Below are positions 1-10,625 of a DNA stretch of 64,000 bases, one piece after another (the stretch's first letter is position 1; each line of letters starts with the position of its first letter). The stretch spans positions 56,922,222 to 56,986,221 of the forward strand of contig NC_030677.2 in assembly GCF_000004195.4 (NCBI RefSeq). The letters run 5' to 3'. The notes beneath the pieces are model-generated. The model worked only from the letters and a program-made list of their open reading frames with translations, searched no databases and had not been told where the DNA came from. The position numbers and the translations under genes were made by a program. Source of the DNA: Xenopus tropicalis (Eukaryota > Chordata > Amphibia > Anura > Pipidae).

Positions 1-1469
1 ACCCCTTTAAGCTAACTGATCACAAACACAAATGTTTGCAGATCCCCTAACAGAAGTGCGCGTATGAATACTTTTACTACTAATACTAAACATTTTAGGG
101 TAAAAAAAAAAAGCACCCCCACCCGCACTTTTGTACAGTATCCCTGGGAGTCAGTGGGAACGGCAAGAGGTAGTTGGGAGGTTAACTTTGTACGTCAGCA
201 GCGAATCCACTAAGTGTCACATTAGCTGTAGGTCAGTCTGTGTATGGGCCATATTTAGCCTCCCCTAGTATCATCCTGCAAAAAAAAAAAAATATATATA
301 TATATTTATCTGTTGCAGGATGATGCTAGCTTACTTGCCCCCCCTTGGAAAATTTTCTGCGGACGCCCATGTGTGTAAATTGTCTTAGGGACATCAATGC
401 ACAAGCACTGGCAAACAAAGACCCATATTTAGCATATAGCCTTCTGAATTTTCCTGCTTGGCTTTCCGCAATACCCTCTAAATCTAAGGGGAAGAAAAAC
501 AACTGAAGTAATATTCCCATTCCTTGTTAGAGAAGAGTTTTTGGATCTTCATCCTGACATTTGATTCCATCAGATCTATGGTTATACGGCCCCAATCTCC
601 CTGGAATCCCCCCAAATCTACATTAACGATCTGCCAAGAAACATATGTGCCCCGGCAAACAGAGACAGGGAGGCCATTTTAGTAATAGTAAAACTGCACA
701 AAGAGAATAATAAAAAAGAGAATAAATAAATAGACGTTGGGCAAAACAAAAAAAAAAACCAAAGCAGAAGAGCAAATTCTCAGTCACAAGAGCTATTTAT
801 GAACGCACTACATAGTGCAAAGGGCGCTTTCCAGACACAATTCCCCTTTTTTGTTTTGTTCCACAATGCAGTGTTTTTTCTTTAGAATTCCGGTGTCATT
901 GCAGGAGCCCCGTAGGTTACGGCCGTTGTAACTTGCACCACTTGGTGCTAATTTTAAAGCAACTTTTGTTGAATCAGGCACATGTTATGGGGACCATTAA
1001 AGCAGCTTGAATGCATTGACGCCATTAACATTCTGTTTACTGAGTGCAAGTCAGTTGTGTCCATGGGCATGAAAAATAGTCCAAAAGAGATATTGACGGC
1101 TCAGTTTGTTACCCAAGATTATCCATTTTATTAACACAATTTCACAGCATGCTAAAGCCTCAACAGTCCCCTTACAGGCACAAACCACTAGTGGTACCCC
1201 GGAAATACTTCTGTGTAGGGGGCAGTAATACCAGGTTTCGCTAGGGTCCATGCACACAATTGGGTGCAGTTCACCAGTGAAGTATAGATGGGTAAGTGGC
1301 TCTCCATGCCGGTAGCGCAGCTTTGTGAATGGTGTCAATACATGCGGTATTCTTCCATTTTAGCGCCGGCACACTTCCCCTTGCATTTGTAAATGAGCCC
1401 TATAGTGCAACATCTACACAAAGGCACCATATCTATGTGCAGGGAGCTGTATAATGTCATTCTAAATAA

Positions 1470-1490
1470 ATATATATATATATATATATA
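1470..1490. repeat. (TA)n microsatellite
   Basis: About ten TA dinucleotides. Confidence 0.9.
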
Positions 1491-2670
1491 CACTATAGCA
1501 AAAAAGGAAAAGCTGTGCTCACCACTAAATTTTAAACCATGCAATGAGGTTGTGACCACAGAATACAAATGAACAACAAGAGATTCTCTGCACTCACCCA
1601 TTATCAATATATATAGGACATTAAGACATTCTGTGCATTAAGCTACTAGGAAATGCCCTCACGTCAAAGTCATCCCCTGTCTGGCCAGTCCTACACTCAC
1701 ATTCATCTGATTCATAAAGAATTCTACTGCTTCACTGAGTTTTACCTGCCACTTGCTTTGCAATTGTGCAATGTACTGTTACTCTCAAAATTATCCTGAG
1801 CAAAGCAGGGGCCTGGAACCCTTAATGTGAGCGAAAATGGGATATATGTACAGATATTGTGCTATTCATATGAGTAGTCATGAGACTGAGCATTTGGCAT
1901 ATAGAATGACGAGCCGCTAACACAGGTATTGCTATCAGAAAAGAGCCTCGAACAAACTGACCATGTACCCAAATATAGTCTGAAAATATCAAATGATGTA
2001 CAGTATGGCTTACGGCTCAGCAATCATAAGTTCCTTAACTCACCCAGGATTTCGGGGAAAAAACTCATTAGTTGACGTATTTTTCCCAGTGTGGGCTTTC
2101 TTAAATAAGAAAAAGTTTGGCAGTATTTATGTGCAATTCCTAAATATAAGAAAATATGAGAACATTCAGAAAGTCCTGGTCCAAGCCAATCCGAGTTCAA
2201 AAAGGATCCACTAATCCATTTATATTGCTGGGCTCCCCTGTTTGCAAAGTGATTGCAATTAATTTAAAGGGCTGTTAACCTTTTCCAAACTCCAATCATT
2301 ATAAATGAAAAATTAAGCAACTAACCCAATTCAGGATCAGCACAAATGCAGAGATAGAGAGTGCGTCAGTGTGGGTAGAGTCAAGCAGTACTGCGCATAC
2401 ATGGGCTGCCGGTTATGACTTTGCATAATAATCCCATTGCCTGACAATGTCCCAGTGACTAAGTATGTGCAGAAGTGTTTAACCCTGCCCTGCCCTTCCC
2501 ACTGCTGGTCTTTGCTTGTGGGTAGTAGAGGGGGACACAAAAAAGGATACAATAAAATTTGGGTGTAAGTGGCACCACCACTAATGGCCCATTCGGTCCA
2601 GCGCCAATAGGCATCTTCTGTATAATGTGATGCTGCTGTGGATTTAGAAGCAAGATAATCTGCAAAGAAG

Positions 2671-2690
2671 TATATATATATATATATATA
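2671..2690. repeat. (TA)n microsatellite
   Basis: Ten TA dinucleotides. Confidence 0.9.
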
Positions 2691-4039
2691 AAGTCTGTGC
2701 TTCTTATCCTGAACACCCTTTATCCACTGGTGAGATCATTGTTGTCTTTTTCCCTTTCTTGTGGCTACAATACAAAACACCATCTGTTCACAAACACCCG
2801 AGTGTGCAATTATGGAATTATGGGGTGGATTGTGCTATTTTTAACTGTAGGTGAACCTGACAACAGGTCCTTATTATGGGAGACTCCATGGGAATGCAAT
2901 TTGGAATACTGAAATGTAATCTTATACTGCCATCTAGTGGGTTTAATGCAGAAGAAAAGCAGAACTACATATGCAGGCAAATTGCATGATTTACTGTTGT
3001 TCAGATAATAATGGGCTAATTTGGTTTGGGGGACTGAGCAACATAAAAACCCCATTATTAAATCCGATAATATTAAATTCCAGAAACACTGTGTATATCA
3101 TTTGTAAGTAAATCTAGAATAGTGTTTCATAACATTTCAATAAATTATCATTAAACCTTGGTGCTTATTTCTTCAAACATTTTTTTAAAAATGCAGCAAA
3201 ATAAAAAAAATGCAGCCAATAAATGGTTTCTTAAAGATTCTCAACATCTCAGTGCATTGTGCCTGAGTCTGAGCTTTCAGAAGGAGCCAGCGCTACACAT
3301 TAGAACTGCTTTCAGGTAACCTATTGTTTCTCCTACTCAGTGTTATCTCGAGATGCTGTTTTATAACTTGGATTTTTCTCCTGCTGGGTTACTATTCTCG
3401 CATGTACCACTAGGCATGGGAGAGTATTTAGCAATGTATATGATTTCTGAGTTCATACAATGCAGAAACCTTCTCCAGCCTTCAGGTGAGAGTGCTCTGG
3501 GGTGTCTCTCACTGCATTTTATGTATTTGGGGATGAAGTTCCCACTGCCTCGTACTGCATTTAATATATTTAAGAAGTCATTTCGGATTGTATTTCAATT
3601 TGCCGAAAGGATTGCACATTACTCTTGGCAATCTGGCTTAATGGCTGGAAAATACAAAAGAAGGCACAAATTGAACTAGATCCCAGCAAGTTATATGTTT
3701 TACACACGGTGATCCAAATGTTACTCACGGGAAAGGGATTTCCAGAGTCGTTCCCCCCCAGTATTTTCTATTGATGCATATCTAGGGAATCGATATTTGG
3801 TTAATATTTCTTTCTTCCTGTTTGTCTTGAGATTTATACTCTCACTTTGTTTGTTATTACTGATACATATGTATAGATATATACCTCTGCTGGGGTTTTT
3901 TGCTATTTTGATTTTATGTGTTTTTGTGGTTTTTCTTATTTTATATATGTTTAGGGGGTTAAGGGTTAACTACATCTGATGATTTCATCTGGCACTATTG
4001 AGAGTGGTGGTTTGGGTATAAATAACCCCTCCCATACAG

Positions 4040-4160
4040 GGACTGTTTAAGCTTCTGATGAAGTGACGTGAGGTCACGAAACGCGTTAAGCGTAAGTCCT
4101 GATGCTGTACATGTGCCGTTTTAATGTGACTAAATAAAGACTGATTTTATTTTTTCACCA
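4040..4160 (+). repeat. Repeat tail with a hammerhead-like CTGATGA...GAAAC motif
   Basis: CTGATGA at 4055-4061 and GAAAC at 4078-4082 enclose a hairpin GTGAC/GTCAC. The outer sequences GTTTAAGCTT (4045-4054) and AAGCGTAAGT (4088-4097) pair with one mismatch and two G-T pairs. A poly(A) signal AATAAA and a T-rich run follow near 4133-4155. It looks like the 3' end of a repeat copy; the family is not known to me. Confidence 0.45.
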
Positions 4161-4199
4161 CGTGCTGCTCCGCTTTTTCTGGATATTATCGTTCCCCCC

Positions 4200-4400
4200 C
4201 AGTAGCATGGATTTATAAGGGTTATTGCACATTGGGAGATTTGTCTCCTGAAAACACCTTTTCTTTGGTGTCACTGTGAATTGCAGCGGTAAAACATAAA
4301 TCATATAACTGCTATAAAAAGCAAGTGAAGGCTATTTTGAGAGGTTATGTGATTTATATGTTCAAGTGTTGGAGATTCCCACTGACACCAAAGGTATTTT
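4200..4400. repeat. Degenerate palindromic repeat
   Basis: A GGGAGATTTGTCTCC...CTTTGGTGTCA arm near 4229-4270 is matched in reverse by TGACACCAAAGG...GGGAGAATT near 4382-4409. The layout is that of a short fold-back repeat. No target duplication was recognised. Confidence 0.4.
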
Positions 4401-4794
4401 TGGGAGAATTGTTCTTTTGATTGGCTGCTGGGAGGGGGGTGATTTCACTCCAATATGCAGCGCAGCAGTAAATGTTACTGAAGTTTATCAGAGCACAAGT
4501 CACATGGCTGGGGGCAACTGGGAAGTAATGCAATGGCTAGCCTAACATCAAATGCTGGAGCACCACTATTAACTGATGAATTTTAATGTGCAATATTTTC
4601 ATTTTGGTGCCACTACACTCCGTTATCACACTGAGCATCAAACTTCAGAAGACAAAGTATTCATATTAGGGGGTTCTTGAAAACATAGGATATGTTGGGT
4701 ATATGATGCAGAATGAAAGCTCTATAGAGGAAGAAACTCAAAGAGAGAGTTAAAATCAAACAAACTAATTAAACAAGGAAAATAATAATAATAA

Positions 4795-5782
4795 TATCTA
4801 GTATAAATAAATTTGAAGCAACTGGACTTGTTTAGTAATCATTGAAGACGTTTCACTACTCATCCGAGCAGCTTCTTCAGTTCAACTGACTGGTATGGGA
4901 AGTCCTCAGCATATATACTCTTCCACTAATCCAATCACAATGGCACTTTGTAACTCTTCAGAAAGGTGACATCTGAAACTCACAGAGGTGTGAATGCTGT
5001 GGAGTTACTTTGAAAGAATTACCCAAGTATCATGCAACTCTTCAAAACAGGTGTTACTTGTTAGAGTTGCATGAATGGATGTGTGAAGAGTTCTGAAACT
5101 GCCGGGGTACAGATGTTAGAACAGCATTGTATGTAGCAGACAGATGGTGTCGAAGTCCCCCGCCTTTGGTGAGACAAAGCAACTGCTCTCTAAGCGAATG
5201 GCTCAGCATAGGAGGGCGAACGCTACAGGCCAGGACTCTGCTGTATTTCTACACCTAAAAGACAAGGGACACTCCTTTGAAAATAGCAATGTCCAAATTT
5301 TGGACAAAGAAGACCGCTGGTTTGAAAGAGGTGTAAAAGAGGCCATTCATGTCAAAGTGGAGAAACCATCCCTTAACAGAGGCGGGGGACTTTGACACCA
5401 TCTGTCTGCTACATACAATGCTGTTCTAACATCTGTACCCCGGCAGTTTCAGAACTCTTCACACATCCATTCATGCAACTCTAACAAGTAACACCTGTTT
5501 GAAGAGTTACATGATACTTGGGTAATCCTTTCAAAGTAACTCCACAGCATTCACACCTCTGTGAGTTTCAGATGTCACCTTTCTGAAGAGTTACATAGTG
5601 CCATTGTGACTGGATTAGTGGAAGAGTATATATGCTGAGGACTTCCCATACCAGTCAGTTGAACTGAAGAAGCTGCTCGGATGAGTAGTGAAATGTCTTC
5701 AATGATTACTAAACAAGTCCAGTTGCTTCAAATTTATTTATACTAGATATACCATGACCTGGATGAATGAAAATCTTCATAG
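4795..5782. mobile_element. Penelope-like element remnant in inverted configuration
   Basis: Two arms of about 360 bp (4795-5161 and 5386-5754) are near-perfect reverse complements around a 225 bp centre. The centre holds the end of an open frame (5144-5395) with LLSKRMAQHRRANATGQDSA and RWFERGVKEAIHVKVEKPSL. I recognise this as the C-terminal GIY-YIG endonuclease end of Penelope-like retroelements. The right arm runs on to ATGACCTGGATGAATG, a terminal sequence also present in the copy at 8876. (AAT)n tracts flank it on both sides. The reverse transcriptase is absent. Function is lost. Confidence 0.75.
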
Positions 5783-5783
5783 A

Positions 5784-5812
5784 CAATAATAATAATAATA
5801 ATAATAATAAAT
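5784..5812. repeat. (AAT)n microsatellite
   Basis: About nine AAT units adjoining the end of the Penelope-like element. Confidence 0.9.
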
Positions 5813-7189
5813 AGTCTGTGTTTATGATTTTTGAGTTGCCTATGTTTATAATTCTTTAATGATTTTTTAAAGAAAACTTCCAAAAGTGATATTCTCATTC
5901 AGTCTGAGATAGGGAAGGATCTGATCTATGTCTCCTCTGTGTATATTCTTTGGCACATGTGCCAGATCCACATTTTCAAGGTATTTATGTTCCCGTTGTG
6001 ATGTTCTTATAAATGTTGTGCCAGCAATGTCAATTTTGTATTCACTTGTGAAAAGTATTAATCTGGTTAATAATTGTAAGTAGAGGAGTGATGTTTTATT
6101 CAGATTTATTGGATACAGAAATGAGGAATGCTCTAAGGGAACATGGGATAGGCTAAATAGAAGTCTATCCAGGGAACAGGAGGCCTGCCCTGACACATCT
6201 GGAAATATATCCGACAGAAATGTATAGTGTCAGCCTTCCCATATTTAGGGTTCCAGGGGAAGTTGTCTAGAATGTTGTCCCAGTCTGTAGCAGAGTGAGG
6301 CGCTACAGGCCGTCTAGCTGGGTCTGATTTGCCTCGGGTACCTAATCACTAGCCCTTAAAACCCTGGCTGGTCAGTTCCACAGGGAGTCTGAATGAGACA
6401 TGAGGCATAAAAGGAGGTCCGTGAACTCAGAAGTCTATAGACGGAGGGAGAAGTTTCTGTTTGGAAAGGCCATACCCCGGCTGACTTAAAGCTAATGTCA
6501 GTGCATCCCTACAGTTTAGTGAAGGGTTTGTAGAGTCCATATGATCCAATGCAATCTCAAAGAGCCCATGTAAGTCTTTTCACTGTGCAAAATGGACTTT
6601 TTGGTATTGCGTTAGTGACATCTGGTGGATGAAAATTAGAATGCATTAATACATTTCTATCTGCGGGTTTGGAGTACACACTTGCCTGAAAGGTGAATTT
6701 TAGAATTTGTAAGTGGTATTTCAATATGACACAAAATCTTTCAATTAAATTTCATTACCATCCAATACAGGTCTGGGCTGATATTCAAAATAGGCATTTC
6801 AACCAGGCCCAAACAGCCCTCCCCCAAACACCCAAAAAATAGTGACTGTCTATAGAATCTTACAACCTCCAGCTATCACAGATTGCCAGTCTGGGCCTAG
6901 TCCCATAACATAAAGGCATCATCCACAAATCTTAGCCATCATTTTGTTTTTGCCTTTTATTACATTCCTGTGTCAGTGAGTGCCTCTCTCTCCTTATATA
7001 TAATATTATGACATTCTGTCTCCTCTACCCAAGCATAGTGGCATAATATTAATATATCAAATGTATTCTCTTCTTCCCAAGATACCATAATTGCCATTAT
7101 GCAATTTACTATTACTGAACATAGAAAAGGCCAGATAAAGGTTCCGTTCTTGCATCCTCCAAGTTCTGTTACTGCTTAAAGGCTTAGGA
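5813..7189. other. Intergenic, nothing recognised
   Basis: A 109-codon minus-strand frame at 5867-6196 shows no domain I know. No repeat family was identified. Confidence 0.5.
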
Positions 7190-8875
7190 CAGGTCATGTC
7201 AGACCAATGTAATTGCTTTTTATGATGAGGTTACAGGGGTGGCAAAAAGTGCCTGGTAACAATTTTTAAATCAGAGTTTTGTCTCTTCTAGTGCCGAGAG
7301 CGCTATTGCAACAAAGCCCACCCTTGGCCTTCTCCAAAGTACAAAACCTAAGTGTGGAGGGGCAAGGGGGGAACAGTGTTCCCCAAAACAGCCCTGTGAG
7401 GTTAGTAAGAAATTGGACAGGGGCTTACAGCCCCTATTTGGATTTTGCCAAAGCGTTTGATACCGTTCCCCACAAACGACTGCTTTCTAAACTAAGGTCT
7501 ATTGGTCTTAGTGAAGTCGTTTGCACATGGATAGAAAACTGGCTACAGGATCGGGTACAGAGGGTGGTTGTTAATGGTACATTCTCTACTTGGAATAAGG
7601 TTCTCAGTGGGGTCCCTCAGGGTTCTGTACTGGGTCCACTTTTGTCTAATTTGTTCATAAATGACTTAGGGGAGGGTATTATGAGTAATATATCTGTAGG
7701 GATCTCCAAGATTTGGGGCCCCTAGGATGGGTTCTCCTTTGACAGGCACTAGAGGGTGGCCTTAGGGAATTGGACACCTAAAGGTGGTCCTAGTTGTTTT
7801 TGTGTTAAGAAAGGGAGTATCCCTGCAGTTCAGGGTTATGGCCACAGGGTGGTACACTTAGTATATAAGGCTGTGCAGCCATGTGCTGCCTGGTCTTCCT
7901 GCCTGGGACCCCTCTTGGTATAGAGGTTAATAACAGGCCAGGGCATAGAGAGAGAGTTAACTGTTATAGGCCGCTCTAGGAGTGGCAGACAGGTTATTTA
8001 GCTGGGCAGCTTGGCCCCACCAGGAGTTTATATGAGATTAAGATCTCCCAGCACTCATTGCTGGAGTCAGGGAACTAAGTGGAAGGAATAGGAGGTTTGC
8101 CTAATCCAAGGGTTAGCCGGTGGATATTACCGGGGTGAGGTCTCTAAGGGGTGTCCGCTTGGTGGGAGTACCGGGAAGTGCCCTAGAGAGGGGCATCTGG
8201 CGTGAAGTACCGGAGGGAATCCCAAAAGAGGGTCACCTGGTAGGGGTATTGCTGGTATCCCAGGAGAGAGGGCCTCCTAAGGGAAAAGAGTGTTTCCTTG
8301 AGTGTTTGTGACTTATGCAACGCCTGTCTGTCAAGCTACAATAAACAACATCACTTAGTTCATCATAACATCTGAGTGCAGTGTCTTACTATCTGGAGGA
8401 TCCACACTGCCGGGTAAGCAACTACCCCAGGGAGGGGGCAAGGTGCCAGGAGTGTTGGGAGTCCCCAAGCAGGAGTGTAATATCAAGTTCTTAGGAGGGG
8501 AATTACAGTTCAGTCTGTCCCTATCCTGGGTGGAGGCACGCCAAATGGCACGCCAAATAATACAGCAACATCTGTTCCCCAAAGTAAGCGGGGCTCAGGA
8601 TCCTGTTAGCGCCACTAGATCTCAGCAGGTAGCAGCACATTCTCTAAAGTGGGCTACATATCAGTGTTTGCAGATGACACAAAACTCTGCAGCCCAATTA
8701 ATTCCATGCAGAGAGACATCCTTGCAGCAGGATCTTGACAAACTGGGCTTATACCTGTAATGGGACTGCACTAGGCAAATCCATAATGGAGAAGGACCTT
8801 GGAGTCCTTGTAGATAATAAACTTGGCTGTAGCAAGCAATGCCAGGCTTGAAGGGCAAACAAGGTTTTGAGCTGT
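7190..8875 (+). pseudogene. CR1-like LINE reverse transcriptase, broken by three inserts
   Basis: Pieces at 7190-7244, about 7433-7694 and 8659-8875 belong to one LINE reverse transcriptase in the plus direction. The second carries the palm motif DFAKAFDTVPHKRLL and GVPQGSVLGPLL. The third carries the catalytic FADD (8667-8678) and later EKDLGVLVDNKL, as in CR1-type elements. The first and second pieces are separated by about 190 bp of unrelated sequence flanked by TTACAG at both ends. A solo LTR interrupts between the second and third, and a Penelope-like copy cuts the third at its end. There is at least one frameshift after FADD. The element is dead. Confidence 0.8.
7695..8658 (+). mobile_element. 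Solo LTR inserted in the CR1-like LINE
   Basis: 964 bp beginning TGTAG and ending CTACA, flanked by TATC on both sides (7691-7694 and 8659-8662). Removing it with one TATC copy puts the LINE frame back together directly before FADD, which confirms the borders. Inside are a TATA box (TATATAAG near 7862) and AATAAA at 8340-8345, the usual LTR order. No internal retroviral or Gypsy genes accompany it, so it is a recombined solo LTR. The superfamily (endogenous retrovirus or Gypsy) is not decided by what I can see. Confidence 0.8.
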
Positions 8876-9392
8876 CTATGAAGATTTTCATTCATCCAGG
8901 TCATGGTATATCTAGTATAAATAAATTTAAAGCAACTGGACTTGTTAAGTAATCATTGAAGACATTTCACTACTCATCCGAGCAGCTTCTTCAGTTCAAC
9001 TGACTGGTATGGGAAGTCCTCAGCATATGTACTCTTCCACTAATCCAATCACAATGACACTTTGTAACTCTTCAGAAAGGTGACATCTGAAACTCACAGA
9101 GGTGTGAATGCTGTGGAGTTACTTTGAAAGAATTACCAAAGTATCATGCAACTCTTCAAAACAGGTGTTACTTGTTAGAGTTGCATGAATGGATGTGTGA
9201 AGAGTTCTGAAACTGCCGGGGTACAGATGTTAGAACAGCATTGTATGTGGAAGAGTATATATGCTGAGGACTTCCCATACCAGTCAGTTGAACTGAAGAA
9301 GCTGCTCGGATGAGTAGTGAAACATCTTCAATGATTACCAAACAAGTCCAGTTGCTTTAAATTTATTTATACTAGATAAGGTTTTGAGCTGT
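8861..9392 (+). mobile_element. Internally deleted Penelope-like copy with 15 bp target duplication
   Basis: The 15-mer AAGGTTTTGAGCTGT occurs at 8861-8875 and again at 9378-9392, bracketing an element of 502 bp (8876-9377). It starts CTATGAAGATTTTCATTCAT and shares its left arm with the element at 4795-5782. The GIY-YIG part and most of the second arm are missing: the arm of about 370 bp joins directly to a reverse copy of only its first 130 bp. It inserted into the CR1-like LINE. Confidence 0.85.
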
Positions 9393-10370
9393 GAGTTTAA
9401 GTCCCACTTTGTCTCACATGCATCTTTTTGGGATGGTTTGGTTACAGTGGCCTTGGTTCATTATGAGAAACCATCTGCCACTAAACGTGGCTATTGGCTG
9501 GTTGTTGCGCCATTCAATAGAATGCCTTTCTGTGGAAACTGGCTACACAAATTGGAATGTTCCTGCATCAATAGAGTATGTCAGGGTTGTAATATTGCCC
9601 CCTGCTGTTTCTGTAAATTGACAAAAATAAAATTGTCACCATTGTTAATAAAGTTCCTATTCCCTTTGCAAAAAATTAGCTGTCCAAGTGTATTGAGAAG
9701 GGTTCTTTTGAGTGACTGGCATTGACCACACCCTGGGCCACTTTAATAAGGGGGCAAAGTTATTGGCATTGGGACAGGACTGGGCAAATCTATATATAAA
9801 ATGTGAATGCGCAACTGGGTTGCAGAGTGAGAGAGATAGGACAAAGCATTGCATCTGCTGTTCACACTGGCCCACAGCCTACTGCCCAATCACGGTGCAA
9901 GCCAGCAGCAGCAGTCTACAGCCAACGCCTTAACCTCGGTGATCCTCCAAATCAGTGGCAACTATCTCAGAGAAATTTTATCTCATGATGCAACTGCCCT
10001 AAAACTGCAAGCTCTGCGGCTCAACAGCAGCTCCTCCACTCGCCACTGTACTACACTCACTGTCCTGAGTGCAGACAGACTAACAGGAGACAGGTTTTTC
10101 TCTTTTCTGTTTGGAATATTACAGCTCCTGTCCTGGGAAGTGCTGGTGTTCTAAGAGATGGAGACATCCAGAACCAGGAATTGTGCAAAAAAATATGTAA
10201 CTCACTTGTATAATTTATGTCACTAAATAATCAATTGAAACAAAGAAATAAAAATTTGCCTAGATTATGTCCATTTTGGAATATTATGGACTATTGTGAT
10301 CTACACGATTATTCACTGATATCGACATTTTGATGGATATTTATATGGAAAGCTTTGTACTGCAAATGTG
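9393..10370. other. Intergenic, no gene recognised
   Basis: Several overlapping open frames of 70-113 codons lie here on both strands. None has a recognisable domain. No further LINE sequence is visible after the target duplication. Confidence 0.5.
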
Positions 10371-10625
10371 TTATTTGAAACTTCACAGGGGTTGCTGGGA
10401 GTTGTGCCTCACTTTGGGAGGCGGGATTTAGTGTGTTACCTCCCCTTAGATATAGCCCGAAACGTCGCCTGTTTTGTGGTACAAACAAATTCGCTCTTTA
10501 TTCACCATTTTGAAGCGCTGCTGAAATATTTTTGCTTTAAAGATTTACCCTGTGCTGAAGGGCATACGGCTTTGCACCGAGGCTTCAATAAACTTCATTT
10601 TGTGTAAGTGTAGCATTGTTGTTCT
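10371..10625 (+). repeat. Repeat tail with CCCGAAACGTCG and AATAAA
   Basis: CCCGAAACGTCGCC at about 10456 is followed by AATAAACTTCATTTTGTG near 10588. The layout matches the tail at 4040-4160 and the one near 49000: a structured GAAAC motif, then a poly(A) signal. Confidence 0.4.

Larger units (their letters stand above)
1..4020. other. Intergenic, no gene recognised
   Basis: Short open frames occur on both strands but none shows a recognised domain, consistent codon structure or conserved splice context. Simple (TA)n tracts lie at 1470-1490 and 2671-2690, and a run of A then TA at 281-306. A fragment beginning TTAAAGGGCTGTTAACC at 2263 looks like a decayed end of a TTAA MITE. Confidence 0.6.

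Noticed and set aside
3353..3679. 108-codon open frame
   Set aside because: No domain, no splice or promoter context, and no codon pattern distinguishing it from chance.
7279..7725. A 148-residue gene starting at 7279
   Set aside because: The start is in unrelated inserted sequence and the end is in the solo LTR. Only the middle is LINE reverse transcriptase.
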